Of a stretch of 64,000 nucleotides of DNA, positions 55,155-63,710 are shown piece by piece. Each line of letters begins with the position of its first letter. The stretch's first letter is position 1. The stretch is from an uncultured Clostridia bacterium (lineage in GTDB: Bacteria > Bacillota > Clostridia > Christensenellales > Aristaeellaceae): positions 1-64,000 of the forward strand of contig CANRLC010000001.1 in the NCBI GenBank assembly GCA_947631405.1, written 5' to 3'. The position numbers and the translations under genes are program-made. The notes below the pieces were generated by a model. That model worked only from the letters and a program-made list of their open reading frames with translations. It ran no database searches and was not told the origin of the DNA.

Positions 55155-56123
55155 TTACGCGCGCTCGCCCATCAGCAGGCACATGACGGCCTTTTGCGCG
55201 TGCAGGCGGTTTTCCGCCTCGTCGAAGATCACGCTGTGCGGCCCGTCGATGACGCTCGTGGTGACCTCCTCGCCGCGGTGCGCGGGCAGGCAGTGCAGGA
55301 AGATCGCGTCCGGCTTGGCGATGGAGAGGCAGGCGTCGTTGATCTGATAGACGCCGCCGAACGCCTTGCGCCGCGCCTTGGCCTCTCCCTCCTGTCCCAT
55401 GCTGGCCCACACGTCGGTGTAGAGGACGTCGGCGTCCCTGCACGCCTCCAGCGGGTCGGTGCAGACGGTGACGCGGCTGCCGTGCTCCTGCGCGTTTTGC
55501 ACAGCCCACGCGACGTACTCGGCTTTGGGCTTGTAGCCGTCCGGGCTGGCGACGGCGACGTCGATGCCCAGCTTCGAGCAGCCGATGAGCAGGGAATGCG
55601 CCATGTTGTTGCCGTCGCCGACGAAAGCGAGCTTGAGGCCCTTGAGCGCGCCCTTCTTTTCGTAGACGGTGAGCAGGTCGGCCAGCACCTGACAGGGGTG
55701 GAACTCGTCCGTGAGGCCGTTGATGACGGGGATGCTGCCGTAGCGCGCCAGATCCTCCAGATCGCTCTGCTTGAACGTGCGGATCATGATGCCGTCCACC
55801 ATGCGCGAGAGCACCCGCGCGGTGTCGGCGATCGGCTCACCGCGCCCAAGCTGAATGTCCGACGTGGACAGGAAGAGCGCGCTGCCGCCGAGCTGCGTCG
55901 CGCCGACCTCAAAGGACACGCGCGTGCGCGTGGAGGATTTTGAGAAGATCATCGCAAGCGTCTTGCCCGCAAGCTGCGTCTGGCGCTCGCCGCGCTTCTG
56001 CGCCGCTTTGAGCTTCAGGGCGAGGGAGAGGCACTGATACATCTCGTCCTCCGTCCAGTCCTGCAAGGTGAGCAGATGGCGCTGCGCGAACGGGCGAAGC
56101 GCCGTGTATTCCAATAGATTCAT
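55155..56123 (-). CDS. argF: Ornithine carbamoyltransferase
   Basis: The product has 322 residues, GGAGGG upstream of the ATG. It forms citrulline from ornithine and carbamoyl phosphate. Carbamoyl-phosphate motif SSTRTR (63-68), ornithine-loop DEFHPCQ and HCLPAHRGEEV are present. As no arcA/arcC neighbours are present, a biosynthetic argF role is more likely than catabolic arcB. No terminator is visible before the thiT promoter. Confidence 0.93.
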   Translation of the reverse strand: MNLLEYTALRPFAQRHLLTLQDWTEDEMYQCLSLALKLKAAQKRGERQTQLAGKTLAMIFSKSSTRTRVSFEVGATQLGGSALFLSTSDIQLGRGEPIADTARVLSRMVDGIMIRTFKQSDLEDLARYGSIPVINGLTDEFHPCQVLADLLTVYEKKGALKGLKLAFVGDGNNMAHSLLIGCSKLGIDVAVASPDGYKPKAEYVAWAVQNAQEHGSRVTVCTDPLEACRDADVLYTDVWASMGQEGEAKARRKAFGGVYQINDACLSIAKPDAIFLHCLPAHRGEEVTTSVIDGPHSVIFDEAENRLHAQKAVMCLLMGERA

Positions 56124-56160
56124 ACCGTTTTCCCTCCAAAGCTAACATGGATACGCGAAG

Positions 56161-56190
56161 TAGTATATCACGAAAGCAGCCCCGTCCGCA
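56161..56190 (-). promoter_or_regulatory. Promoter of argF
   Basis: On the minus strand, TTGCGG (56185-56190), 18 bases and TATACT (56161-56166). The -35 box lies within the loop of a 10-bp inverted repeat. Confidence 0.65.
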
Positions 56191-56200
56191 AGGGCTGCTT
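56172..56200. promoter_or_regulatory. Inverted repeat over the argF promoter
   Basis: AAAGCAGCCC (56172-56181) and GGGCTGCTTT (56191-56200) are perfect complements with a nine-base loop. No gene ends nearby that would need a terminator, so a regulator site or a boundary terminator between the divergent genes is possible. Confidence 0.45.
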
Positions 56201-56286
56201 TTGCCCGGCGGCGCGCCCTTTGCGGGAAAGGAGCGCGTTCATTTGGAACAATTTGACGCGAATGGGCAGGAAAATTCGTTTTTCCC

Positions 56287-56315
56287 TTGAAAAAACGCCG
56301 CTTTCGGGGTAAAAT
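56287..56315 (+). promoter_or_regulatory. Promoter of the shikimate kinase gene
   Basis: TTGAAA (56287-56292), 17 bases and TAAAAT (56310-56315), 48 bases before the start. Confidence 0.75.
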
Positions 56316-56363
56316 GAAAGGCGGTTTGTTTGGCTGGCAGGTTATTCCTGCGCGGGAGGAAAC

Positions 56364-56870
56364 ATGGCGAACATCGTGTTGATCGGCATGCCGGGCTGCG
56401 GCAAGAGCACCGTGGGCGTGCTGCTGGCCAAGGCGCTGGGCATGGCGTTTGTGGATACCGACATCGTGCTGCAATCGCGCGAGGGCGCGCTGTTGCAGGC
56501 GCTAATCGAGCGCGACGGCATCGACGCCTTCCTGCAGAAGGAGGAAGAGGCCATCCTGTCGCTTTCCTGCGAGAACGCCGTGATCGCCACGGGCGGCAGC
56601 GCCGTATACGAGGCGCGCGCCATGCACCGCCTGCACGAGACGGGGCGCGTGCTGTATATCGCGCTGCCGTATGAGGAGATTGAGCGGCGGCTCTCCAACC
56701 TCGCCACGCGCGGCGTCACGCTGCGCCCCGGGCAGACGCTTCGCGCCCTCTACGAGGAGCGCGTGCCGCTCTACGAGGCGCAGGCGGACGCCGTGCTGAA
56801 CGCCGGCGGCCTGACCATTGAGGAGACGCTGGCGGGCCTTGTCGCGCTCTCGCGCGGCGAGCGTTCATAA
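56364..56870 (+). CDS. aroK: Shikimate kinase
   Basis: The product has 168 residues: P-loop GMPGCGKST (8-16), the shikimate-binding DTD at VDTDIVLQ, FLQKEEEAIL, and the ATGGSAVY motif. It phosphorylates shikimate in aromatic amino acid synthesis. The gene stands away from other aro genes and is first in a plus-strand run with the THUMP protein, HlyD-like protein and division cluster. Confidence 0.87.
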   Translation: MANIVLIGMPGCGKSTVGVLLAKALGMAFVDTDIVLQSREGALLQALIERDGIDAFLQKEEEAILSLSCENAVIATGGSAVYEARAMHRLHETGRVLYIALPYEEIERRLSNLATRGVTLRPGQTLRALYEERVPLYEAQADAVLNAGGLTIEETLAGLVALSRGERS

Positions 56871-56891
56871 GAAATGGCTCGAGGAAGACCG

Positions 56892-57869
56892 ATGAAGAAG
56901 ACGTATTTTTCGACCTTTGCGCCGGGGCTGGAAAAGCCCATCGACGCGATGCTGCGCAAGGAGGGCGGCGTGGCGGTGGAGCGCGTGCTGCCCGGCGCGG
57001 CGCTCTACCGCAGCGTGCGCGAGCCGTCGCTTCCCTACGCGAGGCAGACGTTCCTCGTCCTCTTTGAGATGAAGCCCGTCAAGAGCGTGGACGACGCCCT
57101 GCGCCGCCTGATGGAGACGGGCGGCTGGCTCGACCGCTTCCCCTACGAGGAGACGCAGGGCAAGCGCTTTCGCATCGTGACGGCGATGGGCGATCAGCTC
57201 GTGGCGGCGAACATGCGGCAGGTGGACAGGCTCGAGCGCGCGATCTGCGATCAGACGGGCATGCACACCCAGCGCGAGCGCCCCGACGTGGAGCTGTGGG
57301 TGCTGTGCAGGCCGGAGGCGTCGTACTTCCTCTGGCGCATCGGCAAGCGGCCCATAGCGCGGCAGGAGGGCGCGCTGCGCCCGGACGTCTGCGCGGTCGC
57401 GGCCTTTCTGGCGGACTGCGGCGCGAAGGAGGCGGCCGTGCTCGGCTGCACGGGCGCGTCGCTGCCGCAGGCGCTTCGCCAGAGCGGCGCGCGCACGACT
57501 TGCGTCTGCCCGGACGGGGAGAGCGCCGCGCGCGTGTCTCGCCGCGGGGACGGCCTGCGGGTGATCGAAGCGCCCAGCGGGCATACCGGCCTGCTGGAGG
57601 CGAGCCAGAACGCGGTTCTGCTGCCGCTTGCGCCGTCGCTCGCGCGCAGCGAGGAGAGCGACGCGCTCCTTCGCGGCGCGCTGCACGAGGCGTCGCGCAT
57701 CCTGCGCGAGCGGGGGAGGCTGGTGGTCGTCGGGCCGACGGCGGCGGCCGCGGGCGTGCTGCGCCGCGCGGCGGATTTTGCCGAGCTTGCGCGCTACGCG
57801 CTCACCCTCAGCGGCCAGCCGTGCGCGATCTGGCTGCTTCAAAAGGCCGAGGGCGGCGAGGGCGCTTAG
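56892..57869 (+). CDS. THUMP-type RNA methyltransferase-like protein
   Basis: The product has 325 residues from the ATG at 56892 (GAGGAAG upstream; an in-frame ATG at 56874 lacks a site). The N-terminal part (YFSTFAPGLEKPIDAMLRKE ... RERPDVELWVLCRPEASYF) fits a ferredoxin-like plus THUMP RNA-binding unit; the C-terminal half (LRPDVCAVAAFLADCGAKEA) resembles a SAM-methyltransferase fold. I see no DPPY/NPPY catalytic motif, so activity is uncertain. It could be an inactive relative of the Trm14/RlmL group. Confidence 0.65.
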   Translation: MKKTYFSTFAPGLEKPIDAMLRKEGGVAVERVLPGAALYRSVREPSLPYARQTFLVLFEMKPVKSVDDALRRLMETGGWLDRFPYEETQGKRFRIVTAMGDQLVAANMRQVDRLERAICDQTGMHTQRERPDVELWVLCRPEASYFLWRIGKRPIARQEGALRPDVCAVAAFLADCGAKEAAVLGCTGASLPQALRQSGARTTCVCPDGESAARVSRRGDGLRVIEAPSGHTGLLEASQNAVLLPLAPSLARSEESDALLRGALHEASRILRERGRLVVVGPTAAAAGVLRRAADFAELARYALTLSGQPCAIWLLQKAEGGEGA

Positions 57870-57929
57870 GCGCGCCGTCCGCTCCATCGCAAATCGCCGA
57901 ACGGGATCGCTTTCAGGGGTATAGGTGAA

Positions 57930-59177
57930 ATGAGTCAACAGAGGGATCGCGCGTCCGCCGGGCGCAAGGGAAAGAAGGGCAAAAAGCGCACGCCGCTCGC
58001 GCTGCGCCTGCTGCCGCTTCTGCTCGTGCTCGCGCTGGTGGGCGTCGCCGTGTGGCAGCTTCGCGGTTCGCTATTGCGCAATAGCACCACGGCCATCGCG
58101 CGGGGCAACGCGCTGGGCAATTCCTATTCCGGCACGCTGGTCATCGCGCGGGACGAAAAGCTCGTGGAGCGCGAAAACACCACCAGCATCGACTTTATCG
58201 CCGAGGAGGGCAGCCATGTGACGCGCTCCAGCGTCATCTGCAAGGTGTACTCGTCCGGCTTTAACCAGACGGAGATCAACCGCCTGAACGGCTATCGCGA
58301 GGAGATTCAGGCGTATCACGTCAATCAGGTGTTCAGCACCTATGTGGACGCCGCGCTCGACAGCCAGAATGAGGACATCGCCTCGCTCAGTCAGCAGGTG
58401 CGCACGCTCGTGCAGGGAAAGGGCGTGGGCAGCCTGTCCAATCTGGAGAGGCAGCTGGAGAGCGCGCTGGAATCGCGCAAAAACTATCTGCGCCAGAAGT
58501 ATCCCGACGATCAGACGCTGTCGGAGCTGTACAAGGTCGAAAACGACCAGCTCAAAAAGATCGAGAGCTGGACGACGACCTACACCGCGAGCGAGGATTG
58601 CCTCGTGAGCTTTTACACCGACGGCTACGAGACGATGGTCAATTCAAACACCTATTCCACGCTGACGCCCGCCGACGTGCGCAGCGTCATCCGGGGCGAC
58701 GCGCCGGAGCAGAGCGCGGTATCGCGCGGCAGCGACCCGATCTACCGGACGATCTCCGAGGATGTGTGGTTCGGCCTGTTCCTCTGTCAGGACAGGGAGT
58801 GGAACCCGGTCGTCGGCCAGCGCTACACGATGCAGCTCGACGGCTTTGACAGCTATGTGATCGAGGGCGAGGTCGAGTCCTTCACGCGCATCGGCGGCGA
58901 TCTGCTGCTGCGCATGCGCATCGATTCGAGCGTGGAACCGGTGCTCAACATCCGCGCGTGCGGCGCGACGGTGGGCGATTTCATCTCCGTGCTCTCGGTG
59001 CCGCGCAGCGCGCTCTACACCTACGACAACCAGATCGGCGTCGTCGTGCTCGACGGCGGCGTGCAGACGTTTGTCGGCGTGACGGTCGTCTCCTATCAGG
59101 ACGAGGACACCGCCTTCGTGCGGCCCACGCTCAGCGGCTCGCCGCTGGAGGACGGCAAGACCGTGATGCTCTTTTGA
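57930..59177 (+). CDS. HlyD-like membrane adaptor protein
   Basis: The product has 415 residues: a basic N-terminus, one transmembrane helix (about 24-44), a half-lipoyl-like stretch (TLVIARDEKLVERENTTSID), a helical region (100-215) and a second lipoyl/beta-barrel region (285-415). This is the layout of HlyD-type periplasmic adaptors. Similar proteins precede yggS-sepF in Clostridia, hinting at a cell-envelope or division role. No transporter partner adjoins. Confidence 0.75.
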   Translation: MSQQRDRASAGRKGKKGKKRTPLALRLLPLLLVLALVGVAVWQLRGSLLRNSTTAIARGNALGNSYSGTLVIARDEKLVERENTTSIDFIAEEGSHVTRSSVICKVYSSGFNQTEINRLNGYREEIQAYHVNQVFSTYVDAALDSQNEDIASLSQQVRTLVQGKGVGSLSNLERQLESALESRKNYLRQKYPDDQTLSELYKVENDQLKKIESWTTTYTASEDCLVSFYTDGYETMVNSNTYSTLTPADVRSVIRGDAPEQSAVSRGSDPIYRTISEDVWFGLFLCQDREWNPVVGQRYTMQLDGFDSYVIEGEVESFTRIGGDLLLRMRIDSSVEPVLNIRACGATVGDFISVLSVPRSALYTYDNQIGVVVLDGGVQTFVGVTVVSYQDEDTAFVRPTLSGSPLEDGKTVMLF

Positions 59178-59188
59178 CGGAGGCCGCG

Positions 59189-59881
59189 ATGAAGCAGAGG
59201 ATCGACGACATCCGCGCGCGGCTGCGCGAGGCGGCGCTGGAGCGCTGGGGATGCGCGCCGGAGATCATGGCCGTCAGCAAGACGGTCGAGGCCGCGCGCG
59301 TCAACGAGGCGCTCGCGTGCGGCGTGACGCGGCTGGGCGAAAACCGCGCGCAGGAATTGATCGCCAAGCTGCCAGAGCTGAACGCCGCGTTTCAAATTGA
59401 TTACATTGGAAGGTTGCAAATCAACAAGGTTAAAGCTATAATAGACAAGGTCGCGCAGATTCAGTCGCTCGACCGCGACGAGCTTTTGCAGGAGATCGAC
59501 CGGCGCGCGGGGCAGCGCGGCCTGCGCATGCCGGTGCTGGTGCAGGTCAACATCGGGCGCGAGGCGCAAAAGGGCGGCGTCGATCCGCAGGAGACGATCG
59601 CCTTCGTCCGCCGTGCGGCGGCTATGCCCCATCTTCGCGTGCGCGGCCTGATGGCTGTGATGCCGCAAACCAAGGATGAGGAAGTCCTGCGGCCGCTCTT
59701 TCGCCGGATGCGCGCCCTCTTTGAGGCGCTGCAGCAAGAGGCGATCGACGGCGCGCAGATCGAGGAACTGTCGATGGGCATGTCCGGCGACTACGAGCTG
59801 GCCGCGCAGGAGGGCGCGACGCTCGTGCGCATCGGCAGCGCGATATTCGGTTCGCGTCCGACTTCGGCGCAGCCGCATTAG
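59189..59881 (+). CDS. YggS/PLPBP-family PLP-binding protein
   Basis: The product has 230 residues from the ATG at 59189 (GGAGG upstream). It has an alanine-racemase-like barrel with the PLP Lys K31 in MAVSKTVEA and IGRLQINKVK, GENRAQEL and LSMGMSGDYELA. The family controls vitamin B6 and amino acid balance without a known catalytic reaction. In many Gram-positive bacteria it lies beside sepF (ylmE position), as here. A strong promoter-like sequence lies inside the gene. Confidence 0.92.
   Translation: MKQRIDDIRARLREAALERWGCAPEIMAVSKTVEAARVNEALACGVTRLGENRAQELIAKLPELNAAFQIDYIGRLQINKVKAIIDKVAQIQSLDRDELLQEIDRRAGQRGLRMPVLVQVNIGREAQKGGVDPQETIAFVRRAAAMPHLRVRGLMAVMPQTKDEEVLRPLFRRMRALFEALQQEAIDGAQIEELSMGMSGDYELAAQEGATLVRIGSAIFGSRPTSAQPH
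59414..59442 (+). promoter_or_regulatory. Internal promoter in the yggS-like gene
   Basis: TTGCAA (59414-59419), 17 bases and a perfect TATAAT (59437-59442) sit in a locally AT-rich patch of a GC-rich gene. It could give sepF, ylmH and divIVA transcription independent of the upstream genes. Confidence 0.6.
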
Positions 59882-59901
59882 TCTCAAGGGGGAAGACAGT
59901 C

Positions 59902-60462
59902 ATGAGCTTTTTGACGGAGCTGACGCGCAAACTCGGCTTCACCGCCGCCGACGAGCAGGCCGAGGAGCTGGAGGAGGGCGAATACGCCGAGGAGGAAGAG
60001 GAGGAGGAGGTCGCGGACGAGCGCCCCTCTTTCCGCATCCCCAATCCGTTCCGCTCGCGCGCGCAGGAGAGCTACCCGCAGGGCGAGGAGGACGTAGAGC
60101 CGGACGCGCCCGCGCAGCCGCGCACGTCCCGCCGGGGAAACGTCATCCACGATTCGCGCATGGAGGCCCGCGCGCAGGCCGCGGCCGCGTACACGCACCG
60201 CGAGCGCATCGTAAACGTGCGCCAGATAGAGGAGTGCCGCGAGATCATCAACTACCTGCTGCAAGGCGAGAGCGTGCTGCTCAATCTGGAAAACATCGAC
60301 CCCAAGGACTGCGGGCGCGTGGTCGATCTGCTCAGCGGCGCGGCGTTCGCACTGCAGGGGCGGATGCTCAAGGTGGCGCACCTGTCCTACCTGCTCGCGC
60401 CGGAGAACGTGGAGATCGTCGAGAGCGACGCCTACGCCGCAGGGCGCGCGCGCTACCGCTGA
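59902..60462 (+). CDS. sepF: Cell division protein SepF
   Basis: The product has 186 residues: an N-terminal amphipathic membrane-binding segment (MSFLTELTRKLGF), an acidic and disordered linker (20-85), and the SepF domain (about 98-180: IVNVRQIEECREIINYLLQG, SVLLNLENID, VVDLLSGAAFALQG). It anchors and bundles FtsZ. A GGGGG site precedes the start. It lies between yggS and ylmH as in many Firmicutes. Confidence 0.93.
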   Translation: MSFLTELTRKLGFTAADEQAEELEEGEYAEEEEEEEVADERPSFRIPNPFRSRAQESYPQGEEDVEPDAPAQPRTSRRGNVIHDSRMEARAQAAAAYTHRERIVNVRQIEECREIINYLLQGESVLLNLENIDPKDCGRVVDLLSGAAFALQGRMLKVAHLSYLLAPENVEIVESDAYAAGRARYR

Positions 60463-60465
60463 GCG

Positions 60466-61206
60466 ATGGCCGAGGACGAGACCCTCGCGCTGGAGAGCGC
60501 GGCGCGCCTCGCCGCGCAGAAGGGGCTGCGGCGCTTTTCGCGCTTTCTGGATCCCGCGCAGGCGGTCGAGGCGCAGCGCATCGCCCGCTCGTGCGGGGCG
60601 GAAGTCGCCCTTTGGGGCGGCTATGAGCGCGCCGAGCGCGCCGTCGCCTGCTTTTATCCCGCGGGGGACGAGCCGCAAAGCGAGGATTTCCCCGTCGTCT
60701 GCCTGTCTTCCGCCTATCCCGCTCGCTTTTGTTCGCTTTCCCACCGCGATCTTCTGGGCGCTTTTATGGCTTTGGGCTTGACAAGATCGTGCGTTGGCGA
60801 TATGATAATCAAGGATGAGCGTGTCCTGCTGTTTGCCTTGCGCGAAACGGCTCCGCTGATCGAGCGGGAATTGACGAGCGCGGGCAGAGCGACGCTCCGC
60901 TTTACGGCGCTTTGCGAGACCCCGCCCATTCCGGAGCCTGAAGGCGACACGTTTTCAGCGGTCGTCAGCTCCCTGCGGCTGGATGCCGTGCTCGCCGCCG
61001 CATACCGCCTGTCGCGTGCGGAGGCCGCGGAGCGCATCCGCGCCGGGCTGGTCAAGCTCGACCACCTGCCCTGCGAGCGCGTGGACGCGCAGGTCGCCGA
61101 GGGCGCGCTGCTCTCCCTTCGCGGGAGCGGGCGCGTGCGGCTGACGCAGCTTCGCGGGATGACCAAAAAACAGCGTATCGGCGTCACATTTTTCCGGTAC
61201 GAGTGA
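60466..61206 (+). CDS. ylmH: YlmH-type S4 RNA-binding protein
   Basis: The product has 246 residues. The N-terminal half is the YlmH-specific domain (RRFSRFLDPAQAVEAQRIAR, FCSLSHRDLLGAFMALGLTR); the C-terminal S4 domain spans about 170-240 (SSLRLDAVLAAAYRLSRAEA). YlmH binds RNA and has been linked to rescue of stalled ribosomes in B. subtilis. It follows sepF by three bases. An internal promoter lies at 60778-60806. Confidence 0.9.
   Translation: MAEDETLALESAARLAAQKGLRRFSRFLDPAQAVEAQRIARSCGAEVALWGGYERAERAVACFYPAGDEPQSEDFPVVCLSSAYPARFCSLSHRDLLGAFMALGLTRSCVGDMIIKDERVLLFALRETAPLIERELTSAGRATLRFTALCETPPIPEPEGDTFSAVVSSLRLDAVLAAAYRLSRAEAAERIRAGLVKLDHLPCERVDAQVAEGALLSLRGSGRVRLTQLRGMTKKQRIGVTFFRYE
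60778..60806 (+). promoter_or_regulatory. Internal promoter in ylmH for divIVA
   Basis: A perfect TTGACA (60778-60783), exactly 17 bases and TATGAT (60801-60806) lie within the coding sequence of ylmH, 430 bases before divIVA. Confidence 0.65.
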
Positions 61207-61235
61207 TAAAACCAACGATTGAAAGGAGCTTTCCC

Positions 61236-61745
61236 ATGGCCATCACACTGGACACGATCGTCAACAAGGTCTTTAAGGTCGTCAAGAACGGGTACGATAA
61301 CAATGAGGTCGAGGCCTTCCTCGACGAGATCCTCGAGGAGATGGAGCGCCGCGAGGCGGAGACCAACCAGCTGAAGGCGCAGGTGGCCCAGCTCACGCAG
61401 GAGCTTGAAGAGGCCCGCGCGGCCGCCGCCGTCGCGCCCGTCGCCGCCGCAGCCGCGCCCCAGCAGGACGACCGCCACGCCGCGGAGAGCTTCGAGCTGG
61501 TGCTGACCAAGGCCAAGAGCGCCTATGAAGAAATCGTCGCCGAGGCCGACCAGCGCGCCGGCGAGATCATCGCCAAGGCCAACGAGGAGGCCGCGACCGT
61601 GCGCACCAAGGCCGAGAGCCAAATCACGGAGCTGACCGCCCGTCTGGCGACGCTGCGCAAGCAGACCGCCGAATACTGCGACACCGTCAAGACCGCGATC
61701 GACAGCCACGCCGCCTCCATCGAGGAGGTTCGCAAGCTGCTCTGA
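61236..61745 (+). CDS. divIVA: DivIVA-domain protein
   Basis: The product has 169 residues from the ATG at 61236 (AAAGGAG upstream). The N-terminal lipid-binding motif is DTIVNKVFKVVKNGYDNNEV with the following VEAFLDEILEEM; two coiled coils (about 30-65 and 85-165) are separated by an Ala/Pro/Val linker. It marks curved membrane at poles and septa and places other proteins. It closes the yggS-sepF-ylmH cluster. Confidence 0.92.
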   Translation: MAITLDTIVNKVFKVVKNGYDNNEVEAFLDEILEEMERREAETNQLKAQVAQLTQELEEARAAAAVAPVAAAAAPQQDDRHAAESFELVLTKAKSAYEEIVAEADQRAGEIIAKANEEAATVRTKAESQITELTARLATLRKQTAEYCDTVKTAIDSHAASIEEVRKLL

Positions 61746-61787
61746 TTCGGGCGCGTTTGCGCACCGCGCGCCGCATCATCGCGCATC

Positions 61788-61811
61788 AAAGCAGGGGAGA
61801 CCCTGCTTTTT
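61788..61811 (+). terminator. Terminator after divIVA
   Basis: The perfect 9-bp stem AAAGCAGGG/CCCTGCTTT with loop GAGA is followed by TT. Confidence 0.8.
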
Positions 61812-61888
61812 GACGCTTTGCCGCGCGCCGTCAGGCTTTTCGGAATAGTTTGCGCGCTCTCCGCCACCCTAGTGCGGGAGGGATGCGC

Positions 61889-62143
61889 ATGCTTTCCGCG
61901 TTAATCGAGCGGCTGGAGCGCGCGACCGAACGGCTGGAGCGCCTTCGCCCGGAGCCGCGCCTTGGCCGCCGCCTGTTGCAAGAGTTCCTTTCCGGGCTGG
62001 CGCGCGGCATCGGCTTTTCGGTCGGCTTCACGATCTTGGGCGCGCTGCTGCTCTATCTGCTGCGCAACATGGCGATGGCGAATCTGCCCGTCATCGGGCG
62101 CTTTATCGCGCAGATCGTGCGCATTGTCGAGCGAAGCTTGTAG
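61889..62143 (+). CDS. DUF5665-like small membrane protein
   Basis: The product has 84 residues from the ATG at 61889, chosen because GGAGGG is about six bases upstream; the ATG at 61883 abuts the site. A charged helical N-terminus (ALIERLERATERLERLR) is followed by one or two hydrophobic segments (GIGFSVGFTILGALLLYLL and IGRFIAQIVRIV). The form fits the small DUF5665 family of unknown function. It stands just before lspA. Confidence 0.65.
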   Translation: MLSALIERLERATERLERLRPEPRLGRRLLQEFLSGLARGIGFSVGFTILGALLLYLLRNMAMANLPVIGRFIAQIVRIVERSL

Positions 62144-62171
62144 CGCCATGGCGCGCAAAAGGGGGCTGCCG

Positions 62172-62618
62172 GTGAAAACGATGCTCTTGGCGGCGGCCGT
62201 CGCCGCGCTCGATCAGGCGATCAAGCGCCTCGTGCGCGCCGCGCCCGCGGGCGCGCTGCTTTGGGACGCCTCGCCCGTGTTCCAGCTCACGCATGTGGAC
62301 AATACCGGGGCGGCGTTCAGCCTCTTTCGCGGGAACCCCGCGCCGCTGGCCGTCGTTTCGCTTCTGCTGCTTTTGCTGCTCATGTGGCTGCTTCGCCGCG
62401 CGCGCCTCACGCGCGGGGCGCGCATTTCGCTCGCGCTGCTTCTGGGCGGCGGGGCGGGCAACCTCATCGACCGCCTGCTCTTTGGGGGCGTGACCGACTA
62501 CGTCCGCCTCGTCTTCATCCGCTTTCCCGTGTTCAATCTGGCGGACGCCGCCGTCACGGCGGGCGTCGCGGCGCTCTTGATGCTGCTGCTCGCGGGCAAG
62601 CTGGAGGAAAGGAAATAG
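62172..62618 (+). CDS. lspA: Lipoprotein signal peptidase
   Basis: The product has 148 residues from a GTG at 62172 with AAAAGGGGG upstream, which gives the family N-terminus (KTMLLAAAVAALDQAIKRL); an ATG at 62148 is the alternative. Four helices are present, with NTGAAFSLFRG, GGGAGNLIDRL (catalytic D100) and FNLADAAV (catalytic D125). It cleaves prolipoprotein signal peptides after Lgt has acted. It is followed six bases later by an rluD-like gene, a common pairing. Confidence 0.92.
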   Translation: MKTMLLAAAVAALDQAIKRLVRAAPAGALLWDASPVFQLTHVDNTGAAFSLFRGNPAPLAVVSLLLLLLLMWLLRRARLTRGARISLALLLGGGAGNLIDRLLFGGVTDYVRLVFIRFPVFNLADAAVTAGVAALLMLLLAGKLEERK

Positions 62619-62624
62619 ACCGCT

Positions 62625-63554
62625 TTGGAACAACGCACACAGCCGGACGCGGAGCGCGTCGTCTCTCGCGTCGCCGGGGAGGAGGACGCGGACAAGCGTC
62701 TGGACGCGTACCTGCGCGAGGTCTCGGGCCTGTCGCGCTCTCGCGTCGCGTCGCTGATTGAGGCGGGCGAAGCCCGCGTGGACGGCGAGGTCGAGCGCAA
62801 GCCGTCCTGCCGCGTGGAGGCCGGGAGGGCGTATGCCCTGACCGTGCCGCAGGCGAAACCCGTCTCCCTCGAGCCGCAGGATCTGCCGCTGACCATCCTC
62901 TATCAGGACGAGGATGTCGCAGTGGTGGACAAGCCCTGCGGCATGGTCGTCCATCCGGCGGCGGGCAATCCCGACGGCACGCTGGTCAACGCGCTGCTCT
63001 ACCATGTGCGCGACCTGTCCGGCATCGGCGGAGAGCTGCGGCCCGGCATCGTCCACCGCCTTGACAAGGACACCTCTGGCCTGCTGCTGATCGCCAAAAA
63101 CGACCGGGCGCACGCCGCGCTCAGCGAGCAGTTCAAGGCCCGCACGATGGAAAAGCACTACCGCGCCGTCGCGCTGGGGCAGATGCCGCAGGACGGCGGT
63201 CTCATCGACGCGCCCATCGCCCGGCATCCGACCGACCGCAAGCGCATGGCGGTCGTCCCCGGCGGCAAGCCCTCCCAGACGGAATGGGCGGTGCTCGAGC
63301 GCCTTCGCGGCGCATGCTATCTGGACGTTCGCCTGCTGACCGGGCGCACCCACCAGATCCGCGTCCACCTGCAATCCGTCGGCCATCCGCTGCTGGGGGA
63401 CGCAATCTACGCGCCGAAGGCGACGCCGCGCGCGCCGCGCCTGATGCTCCACGCGCACACGCTCGCCTTCACGCACCCGGCCACGGGCGAGCGCATGACG
63501 CTTTGCGCGCCGCTGCCGCCGGAGTTTGAGCGCATGCTGCAGGCGCTGCGCTGA
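62625..63554 (+). CDS. rluD: RluD-type 23S rRNA pseudouridine synthase
   Basis: The product has 309 residues with a TTG start at 62625. The N-terminal S4 domain (about 22-75: KRLDAYLREVSGLSRSRVAS) precedes the catalytic domain with VHRLDKDTSGLLLIAK (catalytic Asp) and LLTGRTHQIRVHLQSVGHPL. lspA-rluD linkage is common in Firmicutes. It is better matched to RluD than the paralogue at 13.9 kb, but the target uridines are inferred from the family only. Confidence 0.88.
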   Translation: MEQRTQPDAERVVSRVAGEEDADKRLDAYLREVSGLSRSRVASLIEAGEARVDGEVERKPSCRVEAGRAYALTVPQAKPVSLEPQDLPLTILYQDEDVAVVDKPCGMVVHPAAGNPDGTLVNALLYHVRDLSGIGGELRPGIVHRLDKDTSGLLLIAKNDRAHAALSEQFKARTMEKHYRAVALGQMPQDGGLIDAPIARHPTDRKRMAVVPGGKPSQTEWAVLERLRGACYLDVRLLTGRTHQIRVHLQSVGHPLLGDAIYAPKATPRAPRLMLHAHTLAFTHPATGERMTLCAPLPPEFERMLQALR

Positions 63555-63583
63555 CGCCGCCGTTTCCAAAACATGCCTTTAGG

Positions 63584-63619
63584 CCCTTTCTTCCCGCGAG
63601 GACGGAAGAAGGGGCTTTT
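63584..63619 (+). terminator. Terminator after the rluD-like gene
   Basis: The 12-bp stem GCCCTTTCTTCC/GGAAGAAGGGGC (one T-G pair) is followed by TTTT. Confidence 0.9.
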
Positions 63620-63710
63620 GGATTGGCCGCGCCGCCGCGAATTGCCAGCATGCTTTGGCGCGGCGCGGTGAAGGTTAAGCGCAGGCTCACGGGAAGCGGA
63701 GGGACGGACC

